This document shows positions 25,107-33,858 of a stretch of DNA of 52,874 nt, in pieces. Location of the stretch: NCBI RefSeq assembly GCF_016654115.1, contig NZ_JAEQAZ010000043.1, positions 1 to 52,874 of the forward strand, written 5' to 3'. Origin of the DNA: Streptomyces sp. MBT53 (GTDB taxonomy: Bacteria; Actinomycetota; Actinomycetes; Streptomycetales; Streptomycetaceae). The notes beneath the pieces are model-generated. The model was not told the origin of the DNA, made no database searches, and saw nothing but the letters and a program-made list of their open reading frames with translations. Each line of letters begins with the position of its first letter. The stretch's first letter is position 1. A program made the position numbers and the translations under genes.

Positions 25107-26966
25107 TCAGTGGGCGGTCAAGTGCCAGACTGCGGGCCGGTGTTGGTCCGGCGGGTACTGGACGAGGCGGCCGTCGTCGGTGACGCTCAGCGCCATCTGC
25201 GTGATGGCGTTCACGAGGCGGTAGCCGCCCGCCGTGGGCGCCAACTCCCAGCGCTGCATGGTGTTCGCGGTGTCGCAGGGCTGCGGGGTGGCCGAGACCC
25301 CTGGCTGAAGCGGGACGTTGAGGGTGAGCTTGCCGCCCTGTATCTCCAGGCAGCCGTCGGCGGTCCGCAACGTCGCGTAGCCGTCCGGTGTGCGCTGCAC
25401 GGTGGCGTCGAAGGAGGCACCCGCCGTCCGGAAGGTGTACGTCCCGTCCGCGACCGGTACCCGGGTCAGGTCCCGCCATCCGGGCGCGTGACCGACTGCC
25501 GTGCCCCGTGCGGTGAATTGGGCGTAGGTGGCGTCGGGGTGCGGGTCGCCCCAGGTCGCCTGGGCGAGATGGCGCAGCGCGGGCTCGGTGTCGGCGGCGA
25601 CCTCGTTCTCGGTCTCGCCGCGCCCGTTGTCGGGCCAGAGGCTGATCTTCGCCCCGGTGATGCCGGTGCTGGAGGTCAGCTTCTCGCCCTCGAAGCTGCG
25701 CGGGTCCCAGCTCTGGTCGTACAGCGACTCGGTGTCGCTGTGGAAGCCGCCGCGCACCAGGTAGAGGGAGTAGGCCGCGTTCATCAACGGGTAGCCCTGG
25801 GCGATGAGTTGGCTCGGTTTCGTCTGGACGTTCAGCCAGTGCTCGACCGTCGTGCCCGGCGCCACCGGCACGGTGTTGGCACCGGTGAGGCCGTCGTTCC
25901 AGATGCGCAACTGCTTGCCCTTGCTCGCGGCGTAGGCCTGGACGCGGTTGATGAAGTCGATGTAGGCGTCCTGCGGGGTGGCGTTCGCGCCGTACTTCTC
26001 CTGGGCGTAGCGCAGCATCTGCGGGTACTTGGAGTAGTCGGAGCCGAGCATGTACTCGTCGGCGCCCATGTGCCAGGACGGCGCGGTGAAGACCTGCGCG
26101 TACTCGTCCATCAGGCTCGTGTAGTAGTCGAAGGCCGCCTGCTGGGTGACGTCGAGGCGGGCGGGCTGCTTGTTTCCGTCGCTGTCGGTGAGCTGGAGGT
26201 CGGGGCGGTCCGCTATCCACGGGTCCATGTGGCCCGGGGAGTTGATCTCCGGGATGATCTCGACGTGGTACTTGTCGCCGAGGGCGACGAGGCCGCGCAG
26301 CTCGTCCTTGGTGTAGTAGCCCCAGGTGTCGGCCTCGGGGTGCGCGTCGCTCTTCACCTTGATTTCCAGGAGCAGTTGGTTGAGCTTGTGGTACGCCATC
26401 TCGCGCACCAGGTTCTCCAGCCAGGGCAGGGAGATGTGGATGTAGCAGGCACAGACGCCGACCCCGCGCTCCTTGTAGCGCGGTACGTCGACCGTGTGCC
26501 CCGCCGGTATGTGGTCCCCCTGGGCGAGGAGTTGGAGGAGGGTGCGGGTGCCGTAGAAGGCCCCGGTCTCGGTGGCTCCGGTGACCGACAGCCGTTTGCC
26601 CGCCTGAAGTTCATAGCCCTCCGTGCCCAACGAGCCGTGCGTCGGCCGGACTTCGATCACGATGTCGCCGGGCCGGGCGGCTCCGCCCCGTACGACGGGC
26701 ACGGTTCCGTGGCCCGCCGCCTTCAGGTCGCCGGCGAGGGTGTCGGCGACCCTGCGCTCACTCGCGCTGCCTGCCACCAGCCGGGTCCCGGCCCCGAAGT
26801 CGTAACTCCCGGGTTCGGATGTCCAGTTGGACAGCGCGGGCACGGTCACCGGAGGTGCCGCCCGCTCCTGCTGGGCCGCGACCGCCGGTGCTGCGGGCAC
26901 CGCCAGCAGCGCGATCACCGCCGCGAAGCCGACCAGCCGGAAACGTCTCTTCCCTCGCTCAGCCAT
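25107..26966 (-). CDS. secreted GH20 hexosaminidase, possibly lacto-N-biosidase-like, with C-terminal ricin-type fold
   Basis: A 619-residue secreted protein. The ATG at 26966 has a GGAG site about 8 nt upstream and a signal peptide (FAAVIALLAVPAAPAVAA). A GH20 N-terminal beta/alpha domain runs to about residue 160. The barrel begins at YKERGVGVCACYIHISLPWL and contains the Asp-Glu catalytic pair D303/E304 in WHMGADEYMLG. Most beta-hexosaminidases have HxGGDE; the HMGADEY form recalls lacto-N-biosidases. The last 130 residues, with DGCLEIQGGKL, TMQRWELAP and YRLVNAIT repeats, look like a ricin-B-type carbohydrate-binding module. First gene of a GH20-GH29 operon. Confidence 0.88.
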   Translation of the reverse strand: MAERGKRRFRLVGFAAVIALLAVPAAPAVAAQQERAAPPVTVPALSNWTSEPGSYDFGAGTRLVAGSASERRVADTLAGDLKAAGHGTVPVVRGGAARPGDIVIEVRPTHGSLGTEGYELQAGKRLSVTGATETGAFYGTRTLLQLLAQGDHIPAGHTVDVPRYKERGVGVCACYIHISLPWLENLVREMAYHKLNQLLLEIKVKSDAHPEADTWGYYTKDELRGLVALGDKYHVEIIPEINSPGHMDPWIADRPDLQLTDSDGNKQPARLDVTQQAAFDYYTSLMDEYAQVFTAPSWHMGADEYMLGSDYSKYPQMLRYAQEKYGANATPQDAYIDFINRVQAYAASKGKQLRIWNDGLTGANTVPVAPGTTVEHWLNVQTKPSQLIAQGYPLMNAAYSLYLVRGGFHSDTESLYDQSWDPRSFEGEKLTSSTGITGAKISLWPDNGRGETENEVAADTEPALRHLAQATWGDPHPDATYAQFTARGTAVGHAPGWRDLTRVPVADGTYTFRTAGASFDATVQRTPDGYATLRTADGCLEIQGGKLTLNVPLQPGVSATPQPCDTANTMQRWELAPTAGGYRLVNAITQMALSVTDDGRLVQYPPDQHRPAVWHLTAH

Positions 26967-27000
26967 GACACTCCACCGGTCGCGATTGATCGGACGACTG

Positions 27001-27029
27001 ATGATTGGACTGTGGTCGGGGACTGTCAA
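27001..27029 (-). promoter_or_regulatory. promoter of the GH20-GH29 operon
   Basis: On the minus strand a perfect TTGACA (bases 27024-27029) is followed after exactly 17 bp by AATCAT (27001-27006), 35 bp before the GH20 ATG. On the plus strand the spacer holds GTGGTCGG (27012-27019), which matches the left part of the GntR operator at 8372-8384, so control by the fucose regulator is possible. Confidence 0.55.
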
Positions 27030-27223
27030 CGGGTGCTGGGAGTGGCCAAGTTGAGCCATTGATCGGATGACCAGCAGGTCAGTCGGCGCCCGCCCGGCTT
27101 CGGCTCATGAAAAGTCCAAGAAGACGGGAGCGAATGTCCAAGGCCCGCCACCTCTCGACGCAACGCCCCTGCCGAGGCACAGTTCTCTCTACGTACTCGC
27201 CAGTAGATTGAAGGAGCGCGCCC

Positions 27224-28567
27224 GTGACCAGCTGGATCGGCCGTACCGCCACCGAGATCTCCGCCGCCGTACGCGAGAATTGGGCCACGCCTCGTGAGGT
27301 GGTGGCCGAGCATCTCGCCCGGATCGAGCGGCTCGACGGGCGGATCGGCGCGTTCCGGGTCGTACGGGCCGAGGCCGCGCTCGCGGAGGCCGATGCGGTG
27401 GGTGCGCGGGCCGATCTGGCCGAACTGCCGCTCGCGGGCGTGCCGTTGGCCGTGAAGGACAACCTCGCCGTGACCGGCGAGTCCACCCGGGTCGGCTCGG
27501 CCGCGACCCCGGACACGCCCGCGGACCACGACCATGTCACCGTGGCGCGGCTGCGGGCGGCGGGCGCGGTGGTCGTGGGGCTGACGAACGTGCCCGAGCT
27601 GTGTGTCTTCGGCACCACCGAGGGCGTCTACGGCACCGCACGCAACCCGTGGGACACCACCCGTACCGCAGGGGGTTCCTCGGGCGGCAGCGCGGCTGCG
27701 GTCGCGGCGGGCATGGTGCCGATCGCGCTCGGCAACGACGGCATGGGCTCGCTGCGCATCCCGGCGGCGAACTGCGGTCTGGTCACCATCAAGCCGGGGT
27801 TCGGGGTCGTGCCCGCCGGTATCGGCGACGGTGACTGGTTCGGAATGTCCGAAAACGGACCCCTGGCGACGACCGTCGAGGACGCCCGGCTGATGTTTTC
27901 GGTCATCGCGGACATCCAGGTCGTACGCCCTGATGAGCCCACCGCCCGGAAGATCGCCGTCTCCGTGCGCAGCCCCCTCGCCGGGGTCGCCGTCAGCAAG
28001 CCGTATACGACCGCCGTCCGGGAGGCCGCCGGGCTGCTGGCCAAGGCGGGCCATGCGCTGCACCGCGCCGATCCGCCGTATCCGCTGTCGCTGAGCACCA
28101 CCTCGCTCGCGCACTGGACGGCGGGCACCGCGGTGGACGCGGCGGGACTGGACCCGCGCAGGCTTGCGCGGCGGACCCGGGTGCACGCGGCGATCGGGCG
28201 CCGGTTCGTCAACAGCGTCCGTACCGGGAGGAGCCGGGAACAGCTGCGGGAACGGCTCACACCGTTCTTCGCCGAGCACGACATCCTGCTGACGGCCGCG
28301 CTGGCCCGCCGCTCCCCCAAGGCAGGGCCGTGGCACGAGCGGGGCTGGCTGCGGAATGTGCTGGCCAACACCAACTACTCGCCGATGACTCCCCCGTGGA
28401 ACCTCACCGGCTGGCCCGCGATGTCGGTCCCGTTCGGCACGCTGCCCTCGGGCGCGCCCTGTGCCGTACAGCTGGTGGGGCGGCCGGGGTCGGAGGCGGC
28501 GCTCTTGGAGCTGGCGGAGCAGTTGGAGAAACTGCGCCCGTGGGTGCGGACGGCGCCACTCGACTGA
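27224..28567 (+). CDS. amidase-signature family hydrolase
   Basis: A 447-residue amidase. The Ser-cisSer-Lys triad is visible: Lys in PLAVKDNLAVTGE, and the two serines in the signature block TRTAGGSSGGSAAAVAAGMV followed by GNDGMGSLRIPAANCGLVTIK. The usual family block reads DGGGSIRIPA, so GMGSLRIPA is a mild variant around the catalytic serine. The GTG at 27224 follows AAGGAG at about 9 nt. It hydrolyses an amide or, in related families, transamidates; the substrate cannot be told. It has its own promoter region, divergent from the GH20 gene, and no visible link to glycan use. Confidence 0.85.
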   Translation: MTSWIGRTATEISAAVRENWATPREVVAEHLARIERLDGRIGAFRVVRAEAALAEADAVGARADLAELPLAGVPLAVKDNLAVTGESTRVGSAATPDTPADHDHVTVARLRAAGAVVVGLTNVPELCVFGTTEGVYGTARNPWDTTRTAGGSSGGSAAAVAAGMVPIALGNDGMGSLRIPAANCGLVTIKPGFGVVPAGIGDGDWFGMSENGPLATTVEDARLMFSVIADIQVVRPDEPTARKIAVSVRSPLAGVAVSKPYTTAVREAAGLLAKAGHALHRADPPYPLSLSTTSLAHWTAGTAVDAAGLDPRRLARRTRVHAAIGRRFVNSVRTGRSREQLRERLTPFFAEHDILLTAALARRSPKAGPWHERGWLRNVLANTNYSPMTPPWNLTGWPAMSVPFGTLPSGAPCAVQLVGRPGSEAALLELAEQLEKLRPWVRTAPLD

Positions 28568-28584
28568 AGGTTCCGGCTGGAGGC

Positions 28585-29067
28585 CTACAGGGCGCGGTAC
28601 ATGATGTGCAGGCCCACGCGGCCGTCCCGGGGATGGTCGAAGGCGTCCGGGACCGTGCCCAGGATCGTGAAGCCGAGGGAGCGCCAGAGTTTGACGGCGG
28701 GGTTGGTCTCGACGACCGCGTTGAAGACCATGCCCCGGAAGCCCTGGTCGCGGGCGGCGGTGAGGATGTGTTCGGCGAGGGCGCGGCCGATGCCCCGGCC
28801 GCCGTGGTCGGGGTCGACCATGAAGCCGGCGTTGGCGATGCGGTCGGCGGGGCCGCCGTAGTTGGGGGTGACGAAGGCGGAGCCGACGATCGTCCCGCTC
28901 TCGTCCTCGGCGACGTACACGCGCTTGGGCGGGGACGTCCACAGGGCCCGGGCCGCCTCTTCGGAGGTGTCCCGGGCCCAGGTGTAGGTGTCGCCGGCAG
29001 CGACGATCCGGTGCCAGAAAGGCCAGATCCGCGGCCAGTCGTCGGCCGCGGCTTCTCTGATCAGCAT
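28585..29067 (-). CDS. GNAT-family N-acetyltransferase
   Basis: A 160-residue single-domain GNAT protein. It begins LIREAAADDWPRIWPFW. The acetyl-CoA binding loop is VDPDHGGRGIGRALAEHIL (the R/QxxGxG/A motif GGRGIG), preceded by FVTPNYGGPADRIANAGF and followed by NAVVETNPAVKLWRSLGF, the typical C-terminal beta-alpha-beta. Substrate unknown; similar proteins acetylate small amines or antibiotics. It is convergent with the amidase, 17 bp apart. Confidence 0.85.
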   Translation of the reverse strand: MLIREAAADDWPRIWPFWHRIVAAGDTYTWARDTSEEAARALWTSPPKRVYVAEDESGTIVGSAFVTPNYGGPADRIANAGFMVDPDHGGRGIGRALAEHILTAARDQGFRGMVFNAVVETNPAVKLWRSLGFTILGTVPDAFDHPRDGRVGLHIMYRAL

Positions 29068-29133
29068 GGGCGCGATTTTCGCACGCCCATGCCGTCGGCG
29101 ATCGCGATGGGTCCCGTGGGGTCCCTTGGGGGG

Positions 29134-29307
29134 TCAGTCCACGCTGGGCAGGATGTGGGGCTCGGCGAGGTCGTCCTCGTAGCCGGCGAGCCGGATGGGG
29201 GCGGACCGTGCCCACACGGCCAGGCTGCCGAGCTCGTCGGACCGGTGGCCCGCACGCTCCGTGGATTCCTTGGGGCGTTGCTCGCGATTCGTCTTCTCTG
29301 GTGTCAC
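29134..29307 (-). CDS. small acidic hypothetical protein (57 aa)
   Basis: A GTG at 29307 with AAGGAG about 8 nt upstream opens a 57-codon frame: a charged N-terminal half (EKTNREQRPKESTER) and a C-terminal half with LAVWARSAPIRLAGYEDDLA ending in HILPSVD. No cysteine, no membrane segment, no recognised domain. The good ribosome site and typical codon use argue that it is real. A leader/core layout like a modified-peptide precursor is conceivable but no maturation enzyme is adjacent. I do not assign a function. Confidence 0.55.
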   Translation of the reverse strand: MTPEKTNREQRPKESTERAGHRSDELGSLAVWARSAPIRLAGYEDDLAEPHILPSVD

Positions 29308-29524
29308 CGCGCACTCCTTATGTGTCGGGTCACCCTCGGGGCATACCGGCCGTTCTTCGGTCCGGTACCTGAGGCCCGCTCGGGTGTGGGTTGAAGGCAG
29401 TTCGGACGCGGTGGCGCCGGTAACTCGTGTGAGAGCGGGCCGTTGTGAACGGCCTGCCCCGGGACGGACCATGGGTGTGGGTGGGACCCCTTGTTGCTGT
29501 CCGTCTGCCTCAGGTTAACCAAAT

Positions 29525-29540
29525 GAGCGGGCTGCCGCTC
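29525..29540 (-). terminator. hairpin downstream of the secreted hydrolase gene
   Basis: GAGCGG-CAGC-CCGCTC on the minus strand, followed by ATTTGGTT, lies about 40 bp after the hydrolase stop and before the small protein gene. Six G/C-rich pairs with a T-rich tail fit a modest intrinsic terminator. Confidence 0.45.
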
Positions 29541-29578
29541 GATGGGGCTGAAAACATGGGGTAAATAATAGACACGCG

Positions 29579-31123
29579 CTACGGGGAACACGTCAGGTCG
29601 GCCGCGGGGAGCCGGCCGGTGGCGAGGTAGGCGTTGACGGTGTCGTTGACGCAGGTGTCGCCGTAGTCGGTGCCGTACACCCCGTGCCGGTAGGAACCAG
29701 TGACGGTGACGAGCCGTGAAGCGGGCCACCTTGCGTGCATCTGCCGGGCCTCCGAGTACGGCACCCGGGGATCGCCGGTGGCGTTGACCATCAGCGCCGG
29801 GATGTTGTTGTGGACGGTGGTGACCGGCCGCTCCTCGGGCCGTGGCCAGAACGAGCACGGGGTCACGTTGTTGAGGAGCGGGCCGAACAGCGGGTGCCGG
29901 GCCCGGGTCCGTTCGATCGCGCGCCAGTGGACCTCGGTGTCCCGCGGTCCCGGTGTGTCGGCACACAGGTACGCGGTCTGCGTGCTGCCGTACGCGGAAC
30001 CGTCACCGGTCAGCGTCGCCGCCAGGAAGGCGGTGAGGAACGCGTCCGGCTCGGCGTGCCCGGTGTCGGCGGCCTGCTTGAGCGTGCGGAAGACACCCGC
30101 GATGAGCGCGTCCCCCTCCTCCGTGTCGTCACCGAGGACCGCGTAGTCGAACAGCGGCGCCACGTGCCGGTCCACCCGGTACGGTCCGATGGCCAACGGC
30201 CGCCGGACGGCCGCTGACTGGATGCCGTCGAGGGTGGCGAGCACGGCGTCGGCGGTGGCGCCCAGCCCGTAGGTACGGTCGTGGGCCGCCGCCCAGCCCG
30301 CCCAGTGGCGCAGGGCGTCCTCGTTGACCTGCTCGGTGCCGTACTCGGCCCAGGGGGCGAGGCGGCTCGGATCGTGCACGCCGTCGAGGACGACGCGGTC
30401 GGTGCGGCCGGGGAACATCGCCGTGTAGACCTCACCGAGATAAGTGCCGTACGAAACGCCGTAGTAGGAGATCCGGCGCTCGCCGAGGGCGGCGCGGACG
30501 GCGTCCATGTCACGGGCCGCGTTGCGCGTGGAGGCGTAGGGCAGAAGGGCTCCGGCGCGGTCGCGGCACTGTTCGGCGAGGCCGCGCTCGAAGTCCCTCA
30601 TGCGCTCGAAGCCCGCCCGGTCCGATCCCGCCGAGCGGAAGTAGGTCTCGGTCCGCCAGCCGCAGTTGAGTGGTGTGTTGCGGCCGGTGAAACGTGGGTC
30701 CACGCCGACGATGTCGTAGCGACGGGCCGTCTCCCCCATCGCCGCACCGACGGACAACAGGGACTCGATCGCGGGATCCCCGGGTCCGCCCATGTTGTAG
30801 AGGAGCGTGCCGATGCGGTGCGCGGGGTCGGCGGCCCGGAGGCGGGCCACCGCGATGCCGATCGTCCGGCCGCCCGGGGTCGCGTGGTCCAGAGGGACCG
30901 TCAGGTCGGCGCATTGGGCGCCGGCCGTGTCGAGAGCCTTGCCGGTGTCGTCGTCGGGACCGCGGGCACAGGTCTTCCAGGCAAGGGGCCGGTGGTCCAG
31001 AGACGGGTCGGTGGGTGTGGTCGGGGTCTGCGGGACAGCGACCGCGGTCGTCGGGAGAGCGGCCATGGCCAAGAGAGCGGCTGCCACCGCCCTCCCGAAT
31101 CGCACGCGGAACGTGAACGTCAT
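29579..31123 (-). CDS. secreted alpha/beta hydrolase, tripeptidyl-aminopeptidase-like
   Basis: About 514 residues with a signal peptide (VRFGRAVAAALLAMAALPTTAVAV). The alpha/beta-hydrolase core shows LLYNMGGPGDPAIESL as oxyanion region, the nucleophile Ser in YYGVSYGTYLGEVY, the acid Asp in LMVNATGDPRVPYSEA and His in GSYRHGVYG. A C-terminal TAP-like segment with paired cysteines (DTCVNDTVN, DLTCSP) is typical of Streptomyces secreted tripeptidyl aminopeptidases and proteases (Slp/TAP group). It probably trims peptides outside the cell. The start at 31123 is chosen because the signal begins there; upstream in-frame ATGs at 31141 and 31159 are possible, as no start has a strong ribosome site. 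Confidence 0.8.
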   Translation of the reverse strand: MTFTFRVRFGRAVAAALLAMAALPTTAVAVPQTPTTPTDPSLDHRPLAWKTCARGPDDDTGKALDTAGAQCADLTVPLDHATPGGRTIGIAVARLRAADPAHRIGTLLYNMGGPGDPAIESLLSVGAAMGETARRYDIVGVDPRFTGRNTPLNCGWRTETYFRSAGSDRAGFERMRDFERGLAEQCRDRAGALLPYASTRNAARDMDAVRAALGERRISYYGVSYGTYLGEVYTAMFPGRTDRVVLDGVHDPSRLAPWAEYGTEQVNEDALRHWAGWAAAHDRTYGLGATADAVLATLDGIQSAAVRRPLAIGPYRVDRHVAPLFDYAVLGDDTEEGDALIAGVFRTLKQAADTGHAEPDAFLTAFLAATLTGDGSAYGSTQTAYLCADTPGPRDTEVHWRAIERTRARHPLFGPLLNNVTPCSFWPRPEERPVTTVHNNIPALMVNATGDPRVPYSEARQMHARWPASRLVTVTGSYRHGVYGTDYGDTCVNDTVNAYLATGRLPAADLTCSP

Positions 31124-31182
31124 GTCACTCACTGTAGCCATCGCTGCCGGGGGCTGCATCCGGATTTCCGGGGCGTCGCCGC

Positions 31183-31890
31183 TCAGTCCCCGACCCGTAC
31201 CAGCCCGCTCTCGTAGGCGAAGATCACCGCGTGGATACGGTCCCGGAGGCCGAGCTTGGTCAGGATCCGGCCGAGGTGGGTCTTGACGGTCGTCTCCCCG
31301 ACGAAGAGGCGGTCCGCGATCTCGCCGTTGGCCAGTCCCCGGGCGACCAGGGCGAGGACTTCCCGTTCCCGCTCGGTGAGAGCCGCCAGGCGGCCGCGCT
31401 GGGCGGGCGCGGTCGCGGGGGCGTGCAGGACGAAGCGTTCGACCAGGCGCCGGGTCAGCGAGGGCGCCACCATGGTCTCGCCCCTCAGCACCGCGCGGAC
31501 GGTCACCAGGATCTCCTCGGCGGGGGCGTCCTTGACGAGGAAGCCGTTCGCTCCGGCCCGCAGCGCCGCGTAGGCGTACTCGTCGAGATCGAAGGTGGTG
31601 ACGAGGAGGATGCGGGGCCCATGGGGCTGCGCGCAGATGATCTCGGTCGCGGCGAGCCCGTCCAGACCGGGCATGCGGACGTCCATCAGGACGAGATCCG
31701 GCTCCATTGCGGCCACCCCCGCGATCGCCGCGTCGCCGTCGGCGGCCTCGCCCACCACGGTGAGATCGGGCTGGCTGTCGACGACCATGCGCAGCCCCAT
31801 CCGGATCAGTTCCTGGTCGTCGCAGATCAGCACCCGGGACGGTGACGTCGATGCCGCGGTACGTTCCGGGGTCGGGTCGAGGCCGGTCAT
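31183..31890 (-). CDS. NarL/FixJ-type response regulator
   Basis: A 235-residue response regulator. The receiver domain has acidic pocket D24/D25 (VLICDDQELIRMG), phospho-acceptor Asp 70 (LVLMDVRMPGLDG), the switch Thr in LLVTTFDLDEYAY and Lys in GFLVKDAPAEE. A LuxR-type helix-turn-helix follows from about 165 (LTEREREVLALVARGLANGE, then ETTVKTHLGRILTKLGLRDR). Its ATG overlaps the kinase stop as ATGA, so the pair is co-translated. Target genes are not apparent. Confidence 0.93.
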   Translation of the reverse strand: MTGLDPTPERTAASTSPSRVLICDDQELIRMGLRMVVDSQPDLTVVGEAADGDAAIAGVAAMEPDLVLMDVRMPGLDGLAATEIICAQPHGPRILLVTTFDLDEYAYAALRAGANGFLVKDAPAEEILVTVRAVLRGETMVAPSLTRRLVERFVLHAPATAPAQRGRLAALTEREREVLALVARGLANGEIADRLFVGETTVKTHLGRILTKLGLRDRIHAVIFAYESGLVRVGD

Positions 31891-33155
31891 GCGGTCGCCG
31901 CGGTGGGTTCCGGCTCGGCAGGACGCAGGGTCGCTACGACGCGGTAGCCGCCGTCGGGTGTGGGGCCGGCGTCGAGGCGCCCGCCGTACAGGGCGGTGCG
32001 CTCGCGCATGCCGGTGAGTCCACGGCCGGACGGGGGCGGCGGGACCGCACGTCTGTCCGACGCTCCGGGCGAGTTCTCCACCCGGACGCGGACCAGCCGC
32101 CCGGGCCCCTCGCTCCCGGTGTCGACCCGTACGTGGACCGTGGCGTCCGGCGGGGCGTGCTTGACGACGTTGGTGAGCGCCTCCTGCACGATGCGGTACG
32201 TCTGCGCGGTGAGATCCGGGGGAAGGCCGTCCTGTTCTCCGCGCAGGTCCAACTGGGCTTGCCTGCCGCTGGTGTTGAGGCGTCCGATCAGTCGCCGCAG
32301 ATCGGCCGAGAGGTGTTCGCCGGCCCCATCGGGAGCGGCCCCATCGGGAGCGGAACCGGAGTCGGCGCCCGTGTCAGGGGTGCGCAACACCTCCAGCAGG
32401 CGGCGCAGTTCGCCGAGGGCCTCGCGGCCGGTCGCGCTGATGACGCCGAGGGTGCGATCGACGACGGCGGGGTCGATCTGCCGCATCAGCCTGCCGCCCT
32501 CGGCGTTCAGCACCATCACGCTCACGCTGTGCGCGAGGACGTCGTGGATCTCGCGGGCGATGCGGGCCCGCTCCTCGGCGACGGCGACGCGGGCCAGGGC
32601 GAGGCGTTCCGACTCGGCGAGCGCGGCCCGCCGTTCGAACTCGGCGACATAGGCGCGCCGGGCGCGGACGTACTCGCCGAACACCCAGGCCCCGGCGAGC
32701 AGGAGCCCCACCGCGAGCGGGGTGAGCCAGGCTCCCCGGGCGCCCGGGCCGCCGTCGTAGTCCCGTTGCCACGCGGGAATCCACAGCAGCACGCAGCCGG
32801 CGGCGCAGAGCACCGTGACCGCGGCGGCGCGGCGCAGGCCGCGCACCGTGAGAGTGGCCAGGGCCGCGGCCAGGGCGACGGCGCCGCGTCCCGGTTCCTG
32901 CCCCCACACGTGTCCGAGGTACTGCGCCCAGAACACCGCGGTCACCAGGGCCGCGACCAGCACCGGCCGGCGGCGACGCCACAACAGGGGCAGTACCAGG
33001 GCGACATACACGACCGCCTGCACCCAGACCGGCCGCCAGCCCGGCTCCGGTCGGATCACCGGCGGCACCGCCACCAGCACGACCAGCAGGGCGTCGGTCA
33101 GCCATGGATGGCCCCGCTGCAGGCGGGACAGGGTCTCGATCAGCCGAAGCACCAC
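31887..33155 (-). CDS. membrane sensor histidine kinase (HisKA_3 type)
   Basis: A 422-residue sensor with several hydrophobic N-terminal segments (ALLVVLVAVPPVI, VYVALVLPLLW, VLVAALVTAVFWAQYL, AVTVLCAAGCVLLWIP, AVGLLLAGAWVFGEYV). A short coiled coil precedes the dimerisation/phospho-acceptor box ERARIAREIHDVLAHSVSVM. The HATPase_c domain has an N-box-like IVQEALTNVVKHAPP and G box SGRGLTGMRERTALYGG. The start is GTG at 33155 or 33152. It pairs with the NarL-type regulator downstream. This kind of kinase typically reads cell-envelope or membrane signals, but the ligand is unknown. Confidence 0.92.
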   Translation of the reverse strand: MVLRLIETLSRLQRGHPWLTDALLVVLVAVPPVIRPEPGWRPVWVQAVVYVALVLPLLWRRRRPVLVAALVTAVFWAQYLGHVWGQEPGRGAVALAAALATLTVRGLRRAAAVTVLCAAGCVLLWIPAWQRDYDGGPGARGAWLTPLAVGLLLAGAWVFGEYVRARRAYVAEFERRAALAESERLALARVAVAEERARIAREIHDVLAHSVSVMVLNAEGGRLMRQIDPAVVDRTLGVISATGREALGELRRLLEVLRTPDTGADSGSAPDGAAPDGAGEHLSADLRRLIGRLNTSGRQAQLDLRGEQDGLPPDLTAQTYRIVQEALTNVVKHAPPDATVHVRVDTGSEGPGRLVRVRVENSPGASDRRAVPPPPSGRGLTGMRERTALYGGRLDAGPTPDGGYRVVATLRPAEPEPTAATA

Positions 33156-33274
33156 TTCACGCTACGGCCGGGACCGCTCCCCCACATCGTCCCGGCGGGC
33201 GTCTTGGGGTCCTCCCACGGTCGTACACGCACCGGCCGGGGACACGACGTACGGCGACCCGGGTCGCTTCCACC

Positions 33275-33850
33275 ATGGCCGCCATGTCGATCACCACCGA
33301 ATTCCTCAGGCGACCACTCATGACCGGTGCCGTGGCGGCCAGTTCACGACGGCTCGCGTCCGCGATGACCGAGGGCATCGGACTGGAGGAGGCCCGGCTC
33401 GTGGTCGAACTCGGCCCGGGGACCGGGGTGTTCACCGACGCGATCCTCGCCCGGCTGGCGCCCGCCGCACGGCTCGTCGCGATCGAGCTCAACCCGGTGC
33501 TCGCGGCGCGGCTGTCGGCCACCCGGCGCGACACACGCCTGACCGTCGTACGGGGCTCGGCGGCCGAACTGGCTGCCGTGGCAGGCGAACCGGCCGACGC
33601 GGTCGTCTCCGGGCTGCCGTGGACGGTCATGCCGAGGGAGCAGCGCGGGCGCATCCTGGACGCCGTCGCCGAAGTCCTCACGCCCGGCGGCCGGTTCACC
33701 ACCTTCGCCTATCTGCACGCGGCCTGGACCCCGCCCGCCCGCCATTTCACCGCCGAACTGGCCTGCCGCTTCGGCCAGTTGGAACGCTCGACCGTGGTGT
33801 GGCCGAACCTCCCGCCCGCGTTCGTGCACCGGGCCACTCAGAAGCACTGA
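33275..33850 (+). CDS. class I SAM-dependent methyltransferase, phospholipid N-methyltransferase-like
   Basis: A protein of about 190 residues. It begins SITTEFLRRPLMTGAVAASSRRLASAM, a region shared by PmtA-like lipid methyltransferases. SAM motif I is LVVELGPGTGVFTDAIL, motif II VAIELNPVLAARL, followed by DAVVSGLPWTVMP, typical of this lineage. Two close ATGs (33275 and 33284) both lack a strong ribosome site; the first is given. Likely acts on phosphatidylethanolamine or a related lipid, though rRNA dimethyltransferases share the fold. Divergent from the histidine kinase. Confidence 0.78.
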   Translation: MAAMSITTEFLRRPLMTGAVAASSRRLASAMTEGIGLEEARLVVELGPGTGVFTDAILARLAPAARLVAIELNPVLAARLSATRRDTRLTVVRGSAAELAAVAGEPADAVVSGLPWTVMPREQRGRILDAVAEVLTPGGRFTTFAYLHAAWTPPARHFTAELACRFGQLERSTVVWPNLPPAFVHRATQKH

Positions 33851-33858
33851 CCGGCCGC

